Below are positions 1 through 5,402 of a DNA stretch of 6,763 nt, in pieces (within the stretch, counting starts at the first letter, position 1; each line of letters begins with the position of its first letter). Made by a program: the position numbers and the translations under genes. The stretch is from Solirubrobacteraceae bacterium (GTDB lineage: Bacteria; Actinomycetota; Thermoleophilia; Solirubrobacterales; Solirubrobacteraceae): assembly GCA_030043235.1 (NCBI GenBank), contig JASHYF010000237.1:1-6763 (forward strand), given 5' to 3'. The notes under the pieces were generated by a model. That model saw nothing but the letters and a program-made list of their open reading frames with translations, ran no database searches and had not been told where the DNA came from.

Positions 1-345
1 AAGCGCTCCGCGCAGGCGCCCGTCTCGCTGGAGAAGCCGGTGGGCGACGAGGAGGAGTCCGAGTTCGGGCAGTTCATCGCCGACGAGCGCGCCGAGTCGC
101 CCTACGAGCGCGCCGCCGAGATCCTCACCAAGGAGGCGTTGCGTGAGGCGCTCGAGAACCTCTCCTATCGCGAACGGCGCGTGCTCGAGCTGCGCTACGG
201 GCTCGGCGGCGAGCACCCGCGCACGCTGGACGAGGTCGGACGCACGTTCAACGTCACGCGCGAGCGCATCCGCCAGATCGAGAACCAGTCGCTGAAGAAG
301 CTGCAGTCGCTCGCTGAGGCGCAGAAGCTGAGAGACGTAGCCTGA
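1..345 (+). CDS. rpoD: RNA polymerase primary sigma factor, C-terminal part
   Basis: This is the last 114 codons of a group 1 sigma-70 factor; the gene begins upstream of the window. Primary sigma factors direct RNA polymerase to housekeeping promoters. Residues 7-28 of the visible part (PVSLEKPVGDEEESEFGQF and on) match region 3.2, the acidic sigma finger that enters the active-site cleft. Residues 48-103 are region 4. They include LSYRERRVLELRYGL (4.1) and the helix-turn-helix TLDEVGRTFNVTRERIRQIE (4.2), which contacts the -35 element. The RERIRQIE wording is typical of primary rather than alternative sigma factors. The reading frame is open from base 1 and stops with TGA at 343-345. PilT follows on the same strand after about 100 bases. 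A closely related group 2 sigma factor cannot be excluded from the C-terminus alone. Confidence 0.95.
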   Translation, partial: KRSAQAPVSLEKPVGDEEESEFGQFIADERAESPYERAAEILTKEALREALENLSYRERRVLELRYGLGGEHPRTLDEVGRTFNVTRERIRQIENQSLKKLQSLAEAQKLRDVA

Positions 346-357
346 GACGGCTGTCTG

Positions 358-372
358 TGCCCCGAAGGGGCA
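358..372 (+). terminator. Small hairpin after rpoD, weak terminator candidate
   Basis: TGCCCC (358-363) can pair with GGGGCA (367-372) around a GAA triloop, 12 bases after the rpoD stop. There is no immediate T tract; a T-richer patch lies at about 388-398. It could end or attenuate rpoD transcription before pilT, or be chance in GC-rich DNA. Confidence 0.28.
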
Positions 373-447
373 GCTCGATCCGGCCGCTTCCGTTTATTCG
401 CTTGCCGGCCGCTCAAGGGGCGCCGCCGGCCTGCCGATCAGAAGGGC

Positions 448-1605
448 ATGTTCGACGTCGAGGGCGCGCTGCGCGAGCTGGTGGAGAAAGGCGGCTCCGA
501 CCTCCACCTGAAGGTCGGCTCGGCGCCTCTTTACCGCGTGAACGGCGAGCTCACGCTCGACCAGGGCGCGGCGCAGCTGAGCGCGCAGGAGACCGAGGAC
601 GCGCTCAGGACGCTGCTCACCGACGAGGCCAAGCTGGGCGAGTTCGCTCGCGAGCACGAGGTGGACTTCTCCTTCGAGATCCACGATGTGGCGCGCTACA
701 GGATCAACGCCTTCCGCCAGCGGGGCGTGATCTCGATGGCCTGCCGCGCGATCCCGCACCGCATCAGCACGATCGAAGAGCTCGCGCTGCCCGACGTGGT
801 GCGCGAACTGGCCGAGGAGGAGCGCGGGATCGTGCTGCTCACGGGGACCACCGGCTCGGGCAAGTCGACGACGCTCGCGGCGATGATCGACCACATGAAC
901 CGCGCGACGAGCAAGCACATCGTCACGATCGAGGACCCCATCGAGTTCGTGCATCGCGACATCCGCTGCGTGATCAACCAGCGCGAGGTGGGCATGGACA
1001 CCGCGTCGTTCAAGCGCGCGCTGCGCAGGGTGCTGCGCCAGGACCCCGACGTGATCCTCGTGGGCGAGATGCGCGACGAGGAGACCGTGCAGACGGCGCT
1101 GTCCGCGGCCGAGACCGGACACCTCGTGCTCTCCACGATCCACACGGTGGACGCCACCGAGTCGATCAACCGCATGCTCGACTTCTTCCCGCCCCACCAG
1201 CACGGGCAGGCGCGCAGCATGATCGCCGGCACGGTCAAGGGCGTGATCTCCCAGCGGCTCGTCCCGGGCGCGGACGGCGGGCGCGTGGCGGTGTGCGAGA
1301 TCCTGCGCATGACCGGACGCGTGCGCGACATGATCGTCGACCCCTCACAGACCGGCAAGCTCGTCGAGGTGATCAACTCCGGCGGCTACTACGGCATGCA
1401 GACGTTCGACCAGGCTCTGTTCGGCCACGTGAAGGCCGGGCGCGTGACCTTCGAGGACGCCATGCGCGTGGCCTCGAGCCCGCACGACTTCAAGCTGCTG
1501 ATGCAGGCCGACGGGCGCAGGGGGACCACGATGGAGGACGTCGCCGCGGCCGAGGCCAACCGCGAGGCCAACTCACAGCCCAAGCCGTCGCTGAACGTGG
1601 CGTAG
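448..1605 (+). CDS. pilT: Type IV pilus retraction ATPase PilT
   Basis: This is a hexameric cytoplasmic motor that powers disassembly of type IV pili, and so twitching or DNA uptake. At 385 residues it is close to the usual PilT length. The N-terminal domain carries the PilT signature GGSDLHLKVGSAPLYRVNGEL-like block at residues 15-35. The RecA-like domain has Walker A GTTGSGKST (133-141), an Asp box IVTIEDPIEFVH (158-169), Walker B DVILVGEMRD with catalytic Glu207 (201-210), and a His box AETGHLVLSTIHT (221-233) with His225 and His232. The C-terminal stretch GRVRDMIVDPSQTGKL (290-304) replaces the proteobacterial AIRNLIRE motif in divergent form. ATG 448 puts SDLHL at residue 17, as expected; AGAAGGG ends only one base before it, an unusually tight ribosome site. 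No pilin, PilB, PilC or PilM gene is in view, so it acts with genes elsewhere. PilU or another PilT-like paralogue is a less likely alternative. Confidence 0.93.
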   Translation: MFDVEGALRELVEKGGSDLHLKVGSAPLYRVNGELTLDQGAAQLSAQETEDALRTLLTDEAKLGEFAREHEVDFSFEIHDVARYRINAFRQRGVISMACRAIPHRISTIEELALPDVVRELAEEERGIVLLTGTTGSGKSTTLAAMIDHMNRATSKHIVTIEDPIEFVHRDIRCVINQREVGMDTASFKRALRRVLRQDPDVILVGEMRDEETVQTALSAAETGHLVLSTIHTVDATESINRMLDFFPPHQHGQARSMIAGTVKGVISQRLVPGADGGRVAVCEILRMTGRVRDMIVDPSQTGKLVEVINSGGYYGMQTFDQALFGHVKAGRVTFEDAMRVASSPHDFKLLMQADGRRGTTMEDVAAAEANREANSQPKPSLNVA

Positions 1606-1656
1606 CAGCAGGACCTCGGGAGCGTCGTTCGGGGGCGGTTCTGTCTGGCGAGGCGA

Positions 1657-1675
1657 GCCGCCGGCGAGTGGCGGC
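1657..1675 (+). terminator. Hairpin after pilT, weak terminator candidate
   Basis: GCCGCC (1657-1662) pairs with GGCGGC (1670-1675) across a 7-base loop, about 50 bases after the pilT stop. No T run follows. The 130-base gap between pilT and the HxlR gene holds nothing else I can name apart from the operator-like repeat next to the start. Confidence 0.25.
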
Positions 1676-1707
1676 CGCCGCCATCCGTCCCCCGCGACGC
1701 CGCCCGA

Positions 1708-1726
1708 TACTTCACTTGGTAAAGTA
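1708..1726. promoter_or_regulatory. Inverted repeat before the HxlR gene, probable autoregulatory operator
   Basis: TACTT (1708-1712) and AAGTA (1722-1726) form a perfect inverted repeat with a 9-base spacer, in a conspicuously AT-rich island inside GC-rich flanks. A second ACTT lies at 1714-1717, paired with AAAGT at 1721-1725. HxlR-family proteins bind as dimers to such palindromes, often in their own promoter. The repeat overlaps possible -10 elements (GATACT 1706-1711, TAAAGT 1720-1725), so binding there would block transcription. The operator role is inferred from position and symmetry. Confidence 0.5.
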
Positions 1727-1735
1727 AACGGAGAA

Positions 1736-2098
1736 ATGGCGATCGACGAGACCTGTCCGGTGTGCATGACGGCGGACATAGTTTGCGGCAAGTGGACGCT
1801 GCTGCTGATCCGCGACCTCGCCGAAGGGCGCTCGCGCTTCTGCGAGCTCGAACGATCGCTGGCCGGCATCAGCCCGCGCACGCTGTCGCTACGGCTGCGC
1901 GCGCTGGAGGAGGAGGGCATCGTCGAACGCCACACCTTCCCGGAGGTGCCGCCGCGGGTGGAGTACGCGCTGACCGCCAAGGGCCGCGCGCTGCTCCCGA
2001 TCGTCGACGACATGCGCGCCTACGGCGAACGCTGGCTTGGCGCCAGCTGCGCCGAGCGCGCACAGATGGAGCCGGCCGCCGCGCTCGCGGCGGCCTGA
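1736..2098 (+). CDS. HxlR-family winged-helix transcriptional regulator
   Basis: This 120-residue DNA-binding protein has the normal length for the HxlR (DUF24/MarR-like) family. The N-terminal CPVCMTADIVCGKWTLLLIRDL block (residues 7-28) is the family hallmark: a CPV cysteine followed by the G-K-W-T/ L-I-R-D-L helix. Then come FCELERSLAGISPRTLSLRLRALEEEGIV (34-62), the recognition helix-turn-helix, and a wing around RVEYALTAKGRALLPI (74-89). In characterised relatives (HypR, QorR, HxlR) the CPV cysteine senses quinones, disulfide stress or aldehydes. Here Cys7, Cys10 and Cys17 are all available, so redox sensing is plausible but unproven. ATG 1736 is preceded by GGAG at 1730-1733, two bases away. 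An inverted repeat upstream suggests autoregulation. No obvious target gene, such as an oxidoreductase, is adjacent. The stop lies in the loop of a strong hairpin. Confidence 0.92.
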   Translation: MAIDETCPVCMTADIVCGKWTLLLIRDLAEGRSRFCELERSLAGISPRTLSLRLRALEEEGIVERHTFPEVPPRVEYALTAKGRALLPIVDDMRAYGERWLGASCAERAQMEPAAALAAA

Positions 2099-2108
2099 TC
2101 GCCGCCGC
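2087..2108. terminator. Strong hairpin between convergent stop codons
   Basis: GCGGCGGC (2087-2094) pairs perfectly with GCCGCCGC (2101-2108) around a 6-base loop that contains the TGA of the HxlR gene. The right arm ends one base before a minus-strand stop codon (TCA at 2109-2111). An 8-bp all-GC stem exactly between two facing stops looks like a shared bidirectional terminator. There is no T tract on either side, so it could act as an mRNA 3' stabiliser or be partly a by-product of the Ala-rich C-terminus. Confidence 0.5.
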
Positions 2109-2201
2109 TCAGCGCGGGCTCGGCACGGTGTTTTCGGTGAGCTCGCGCTCCACGCGATAGCCCAGCGGCGCAAGCTGCGCGGCGTACACGACGGGTGCGG
2201 C
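2109..2201 (-). pseudogene. Possible 3' stub of a lost minus-strand gene
   Basis: Read on the minus strand, these 93 bases give about 30 codons ending in TGA at 2111-2109, with the C-terminus YAAQLAPLGYRVERELTENT then VPSPR. About 27 of 31 codons end in G or C, as in the real genes here, whereas the plus-strand frame over the same bases is Arg-rich with poorer codon choice. The stop faces the HxlR gene across a strong hairpin, 10 bases away, as expected for a real convergent gene. Upstream of about 2201 the sequence is plainly the methyltransferase on the other strand, so only the tail would survive. The minus frame happens to stay open much further (to 2750), but its translation there looks like an antisense shadow. 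I do not recognise the family. It may be chance. Confidence 0.35.
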
Positions 2202-3143
2202 GTGAGATACTCCGCGACTACGCGACGCGACCTCATCATCGACGTAGGCATGCACGTGGGCCACGACACGTGCTTCTACCTCGCGAAGGGCTTCAGCGTC
2301 GTAGCCATCGAGGCGAACCCGGAGCTCGTCAGCGCGGCGGAAGAGAAGTTTGCCCGCGAGATCGCCGAGGGGCGCTTGCGCATCTTCGGCGTTGCCATCT
2401 CGGAGCGAAGTGGAACGGCTCATCTGGCCGTAGCGGATCGGAGCAGCTTCAGCTCGCTCTCGCCAGCCGACGTCGGCAGGGCCGAACAGCGCGGTGTACG
2501 GTTTCGCGACGTCGAGGTACCCACCGTGCCGTTCGAGGACATCCTGAACGAGGTCGGCATCCCCTACTACCTGAAGGTCGATATAGAGGGCCTCGACCGC
2601 CTGTGCGTTCGGGCGCTCGAGCAGTTCCAGGAACGGCCGGCCTACGTCTCGATCGAGTCCAGCGTCAAGAGCGCAGAGGATCGGCTCGGATTCGACGAGG
2701 TCTTCAAGGAGCTTGCCGAACTTCACAAGCTCGGCTACCGCAAGTTTCAATACGTAGACCAGAGGCGTCCTCAGCGGCTACCGGATCCTCCGTTGGAGGG
2801 CCAACACTTCGCTCAGCCGGTGCCCGGTCCCGCGTCCAGCGGCGCGTTCGGCGCGGAGGCGCCGGGGCCGTGGGAGTCGTTCCCGCGAGCGCTCGTGCGC
2901 GGCGTCTACCTGCGCGCGCTGCACGAGTTGCTGAACCCCGTCGGGCGGTGGTCGAAACTCCCGCCCATACTGCTCTACCGGCGAATGCAACAGCAAGTCC
3001 GGCGCCCCGCTGACGCCGGCGCTCGTCGAGGACGACGCGCAGCTCGTTCACCCCTGCACGTCGACTCACCCTCACGCTTGCGCGTATCGAGGCTCCCAAC
3101 CGGTCCTATCGATCTGCACGCCCGCCTCGGCTCGATCGAGTGA
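2202..3143 (+). CDS. FkbM-family SAM-dependent methyltransferase
   Basis: Probable O-methyltransferase of the FkbM type, a Rossmann-fold SAM enzyme that commonly methylates sugars of surface glycans or polyketides. With GTG 2202 as start, motif I is LIIDVGMHVGHDT (residues 11-23) and the acidic end of strand 2 is VVAIEANPE (33-41). The family block VPTVPFEDIL is at 107-115, YYLKVDIEGLD at 122-132 (like the usual LKIDVEG), and PAYVSIE at 146-152. A typical WESFPRALVRGVYL segment follows at 224-237, and the end reads IDLHARLG. The start is uncertain: the frame is open far upstream, GTG 2202 has no good Shine-Dalgarno, and the next ATG (2250) would cut motif I. Residues about 268-300 have odd Arg-rich composition and AT-ending codons, hinting at indels. 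The glycosyltransferase downstream suggests a role in glycan decoration; the acceptor is unknown. Confidence 0.85.
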   Translation: MRYSATTRRDLIIDVGMHVGHDTCFYLAKGFSVVAIEANPELVSAAEEKFAREIAEGRLRIFGVAISERSGTAHLAVADRSSFSSLSPADVGRAEQRGVRFRDVEVPTVPFEDILNEVGIPYYLKVDIEGLDRLCVRALEQFQERPAYVSIESSVKSAEDRLGFDEVFKELAELHKLGYRKFQYVDQRRPQRLPDPPLEGQHFAQPVPGPASSGAFGAEAPGPWESFPRALVRGVYLRALHELLNPVGRWSKLPPILLYRRMQQQVRRPADAGARRGRRAARSPLHVDSPSRLRVSRLPTGPIDLHARLGSIE

Positions 3144-3150
3144 ACGTCGT

Positions 3151-3163
3151 CTGCCTGAGGCAG
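3151..3163 (+). terminator. Short hairpin after the methyltransferase gene
   Basis: CTGCC (3151-3155) pairs with GGCAG (3159-3163) around a TGA loop, 7 bases after the methyltransferase stop and 11 bases before a facing minus-strand stop at 3175. The stem is only 5 bp with no T run, so it is a weak candidate for a shared terminator. Confidence 0.25.
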
Positions 3164-3174
3164 TGCGCGAGCAG

Positions 3175-3309
3175 TCAACCCGGCGCGAGAATGGCGGCAT
3201 CGATCAAGTGCATCGTCTCGGCGTCGTAGGGAACTCGCCGTCGCCCGAGCGCGTCTGACGCCGCGACCCGGTCCTCAGGGGACAGGTCGAGTCCGAGCTC
3301 TTGCTCGTG
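3175..3309 (-). pseudogene. Possible 3' stub of a second lost minus-strand gene
   Basis: The 180-base gap between the methyltransferase and the glycosyltransferase has a coding-like minus-strand frame of 44 codons plus stop (TGA at 3177-3175). It reads HEQELGLDLSPEDRV, later VPYDAETMHLIDAAILAPG. About four fifths of codons end in G or C, and the peptide looks like a plausible soluble helical C-terminus. It lacks an adequate start and stops looking coding-like where the glycosyltransferase promoter and start codon begin on the other strand. The PYDAETMHLID pattern is loosely reminiscent of some sulfotransferase tails, but that is too weak to name it. The plus strand here shows no gene. Alternative: chance open frame in GC-rich DNA. 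Confidence 0.33.
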
Positions 3310-3316
3310 GTAGCAT
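3308..3316 (+). promoter_or_regulatory. Extended -10 promoter of the glycosyltransferase, leaderless type
   Basis: TGGTAGCAT is an extended -10 (TGN plus TANNNT), with the hexamer TAGCAT at 3311-3316. Six bases separate it from GTG 3323, so the expected transcription start coincides with the start codon. No Shine-Dalgarno is present, which fits a leaderless mRNA. No convincing -35 is seen at the usual distance; the TG extension may compensate. TAG of the -10 is also the in-frame stop before the gene. Confidence 0.55.
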
Positions 3317-3322
3317 GGCGCG

Positions 3323-4228
3323 GTGAAGATCGTAGCGATGCTGCAGGCTTATAACGAGCAGCGGTTCATCGGTGACTGCCTGGACCATCTCGCCGAGCAG
3401 GGGATTTCCGTTTATCTCGTCGACAACGAATCGACCGACGAGACGGTCGCGATAGCCGAACGCCGGCTCGGCAGGAATCTGATCGGAATCGAGACTCTTC
3501 CACGCGACGGGCACTTCGCGCTTCGCAGCCAGCTGGTGCGCAAGGAGCAACTCGCGGAAAGCCTTGAAGCCGACTGGTTCATCCACCAGGACACAGATGA
3601 ATTCCGTGTGTCGCCGGATCGAGGACGCTCGCTCGCGCAGTCGATCGCCGAGCTCGACGAGGCAGGCTTCAACGCGATTAATTTTTTGGAGTTCGTGTTT
3701 CTGCCGACCCGCGAGGCGCCCGACCACGATCACCCCGACTACATGCGGACGATGCGTTCATACTATCCCGTGCTGCCGCGATTCCCCCACCGCCTCAACG
3801 CGTGGAAGCGCCAGGACGGGCCGATCGAATTGTCACACTCGGGCGGTCACACTGTCCGCTTTCCCGATCTGCGGATCGCGCCACAGTCGCTTTACTCGCG
3901 TCATTACCTGTTTCTGAGTGCGCCGGATGTGGCCCGCAAGTTCGGTCCACAGCGCTACGCGCCCGACGAGATCGAACGCGGCTGGCACAAATGGCGCGCC
4001 ACGCAGAGTCCCGCCACGGTCACGCTTCCCTCCGAGCGCGACATGCGCACATACGTGGCCGACCATCTGCTCGACCCGTCCGATCCACGCAAGCATCCGG
4101 CGCAGCTGCTCGGCCAGTCCGCACCGCCGTCGAGCCGGCGTGGCCGGCTGCGTCGGCGGGCGCGCCGGTTGGCGCGGGCTAGCCAGTGGGCGGGCGGGCG
4201 CGCACGCAACGCATCGCCCGAGTCCTGA
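3323..4228 (+). CDS. Family 2-like glycosyltransferase (GT-A fold)
   Basis: This 301-residue cytoplasmic enzyme is predicted to transfer a sugar from a nucleotide-sugar donor to a glycan or lipid acceptor. It opens with the GT2 strand-loop KIVAMLQAYNEQRFIGDCLDHL (residues 2-23), followed by VYLVDNESTDET (30-41), which binds the nucleotide. The DxD metal site is FIHQDTDEF (86-94), where Asp90 and Asp92 are the likely metal ligands. A later SGGHTV (173-178) and SRHYLFLS (192-199) match the usual acceptor-side histidine region of this subgroup. No membrane segment is visible. The last 30 residues are Arg-rich (RRGRLRRRARRLARAS), perhaps for membrane or polyanion contact. GTG 3323 is the first start after an in-frame TAG at 3311. 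AT-ending codons are common (for example around 3675-3700), unlike pilT or rpoD. It ends 34 bases from the convergent sulfotransferase. Donor and acceptor cannot be told. Confidence 0.88.
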   Translation: MKIVAMLQAYNEQRFIGDCLDHLAEQGISVYLVDNESTDETVAIAERRLGRNLIGIETLPRDGHFALRSQLVRKEQLAESLEADWFIHQDTDEFRVSPDRGRSLAQSIAELDEAGFNAINFLEFVFLPTREAPDHDHPDYMRTMRSYYPVLPRFPHRLNAWKRQDGPIELSHSGGHTVRFPDLRIAPQSLYSRHYLFLSAPDVARKFGPQRYAPDEIERGWHKWRATQSPATVTLPSERDMRTYVADHLLDPSDPRKHPAQLLGQSAPPSSRRGRLRRRARRLARASQWAGGRARNASPES

Positions 4229-4262
4229 ACCTCGATCGGCGGTGTCAGTCGCGCTGCGGCGC

Positions 4263-5291
4263 TCAGGCGATCTTCTCGTAGCCCCAGAGGCTGACGAGGT
4301 CGCGGTCGAGGTACTCGCTGAGCGCGACCACCTCATGCTTGAAGCGCTGGCGCAACTCGAGCATCGTGCGCTCGTCGGCGGGCGGCGCCTCGACGCCGAC
4401 CAAGTGGTCGTTGAAGCTTCGCCCCACGCGCCGGCGTCCGCCGGGGGTGGTGAACGCCTCGATCGCGGCCTTCGTGGCGCGCGCGAGCGGGGTTTGTGGA
4501 TTGCGCAGCGAATACATCAGATGCCGCGCCTCGTGCGAGCGCACCGTACGCGTGGTCACGTTCACGTTCATCACGTCGACCGGCGCGCGGTCGTCGACGT
4601 CGAGGAATCGCAGCACGCCGCGCACGGTCGCGTCGTTGTCGCCGTGAAAGTCCTCATAGATCAGCACGAGCACGCGCTCGCGCGGAAAGTGGGCGTGATG
4701 GCGACGCAGCTGATCGACGTAGCGCACGTGGTCTGAGTACTGCAGCAGCTGCGGTCGATGAGAGTGACGGGGAATGCGCTTTCCCCTGCCGCGCAAAGGC
4801 TCCAGCTCGATCGCCTTGCGCAGCTCCTTCTCGCCCTCGACGCCCCAGCGCAGGAGCATCAGGTGCATCGACCTGAGGAAGCTCGCTGGCTCTCGCAGGA
4901 TCGCGATTATGCGCGCCTCGGGCTGTAGCTCGGCGATGCGCTCGGCGGCGCTGCGCGACCACAGATAGAACGTCGACGCCTCGCCCGCTCGCTGGGCGGG
5001 CGTCGCGCCGTCGAACAGGGCCAGGTACTGCTCGAGCGTTTGCGGATACATGCGCTCGCGCGGCTTGTGCGCGAGCTTCTCGCACGGCGCCATGTCGGCG
5101 GCGAGGAACTGCGGCTCCTTGACGTCGGGCATGTAGATCTGCGGGTGGCGCCTGAGCATGCGGTAGAGCGCGGTCGTGCCGGTCTTGGGCGAGCCGACGA
5201 TGAAGAAATCCGGAACCCGCGAGCCGGTGGCGCGGTCGGTGAGAAGCGATCGCGGCGAGCCAGCCGTGTTCGACCTCGCCGGTGTGGCCAT
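4263..5291 (-). CDS. PAPS-dependent sulfotransferase
   Basis: This 342-residue enzyme is predicted to move a sulfuryl group from PAPS to a hydroxyl of a glycan, lipid or small molecule. The 5'-phosphosulfate loop is FFIVGSPKTGTTALYRML (residues 29-46) with Lys36 as the PAPS-binding catalytic lysine. RHPQIYMPDVKEPQFL (48-63) is the conserved segment that follows it. GEASTFYLWS (103-112) is typical of this bacterial group. The 3'-phosphate motif is RIIAILREPASFLRSMH (127-143) with Arg133 and Ser141. The C-terminal helix and LSEYLDRDLVSLWGY ending are also family-typical. There is no signal peptide or membrane helix, so it is cytosolic. ATG 5291 is the first start after an in-frame TAG at 5303-5301, and it sits directly under its own promoter. 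It faces the glycosyltransferase tail to tail and is divergent from the unknown gene at 5403. The substrate may be the glycan made by the neighbours, which is inferred from context only. Confidence 0.92.
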   Translation of the reverse strand: MATPARSNTAGSPRSLLTDRATGSRVPDFFIVGSPKTGTTALYRMLRRHPQIYMPDVKEPQFLAADMAPCEKLAHKPRERMYPQTLEQYLALFDGATPAQRAGEASTFYLWSRSAAERIAELQPEARIIAILREPASFLRSMHLMLLRWGVEGEKELRKAIELEPLRGRGKRIPRHSHRPQLLQYSDHVRYVDQLRRHHAHFPRERVLVLIYEDFHGDNDATVRGVLRFLDVDDRAPVDVMNVNVTTRTVRSHEARHLMYSLRNPQTPLARATKAAIEAFTTPGGRRRVGRSFNDHLVGVEAPPADERTMLELRQRFKHEVVALSEYLDRDLVSLWGYEKIA

Positions 5292-5297
5292 GTTCCC

Positions 5298-5326
5298 AGG
5301 CTACAAGGTCCAACGTGAGCGGGCAA
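5298..5326 (-). promoter_or_regulatory. Sigma-A-type promoter of the sulfotransferase, leaderless type
   Basis: On the minus strand, -35 TTGCCC (5326-5321), a 17-base spacer and -10 TAGCCT (5303-5298) are followed by six bases and then ATG 5291. The expected start point falls on the ATG, and no Shine-Dalgarno lies between. The arrangement matches the glycosyltransferase promoter (TANNNT, six bases, start codon). Confidence 0.6.
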
Positions 5327-5402
5327 GCGGCGCTGACGGCGCGGCTGCAACGCGCGCTGCGACGGGCAGGAGCGGGTGCGGCCAGGGCGAACCCAGCGCA
5401 CC

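Noticed and set aside
381..411. Two CGGCCG copies (381-386 and 406-411) that could pair or act as a repeat.
   Set aside because: The hexamer is self-palindromic and frequent in GC-rich DNA; the 19-base loop and lack of extension make it unconvincing.
343..450. After the rpoD TGA the same frame stays open straight into pilT, suggesting stop readthrough or an RpoD-PilT fusion.
   Set aside because: A 34-codon stop-free stretch is common in GC-rich DNA, the intervening codons look non-coding (Cys/Arg-rich), and PilT has a proper N-terminus at 448.
357..1727. Overlapping plus-strand frame of 456 codons across pilT.
   Set aside because: Arg/Ala/Gly-dominated out-of-frame shadow; the PilT motifs are all in the other frame.
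2202..2750. Extension of the 2109-2201 minus-strand frame over the methyltransferase, which would make a 213-residue protein.
   Set aside because: This part mirrors the methyltransferase coding frame, which has clear SAM motifs on the plus strand; only the portion beyond its start looks independently coding.
4251..4262. GCGC-TGCG-GCGC hairpin between the convergent glycosyltransferase and sulfotransferase.
   Set aside because: A 4-bp stem with no T run is below what chance gives in this composition.
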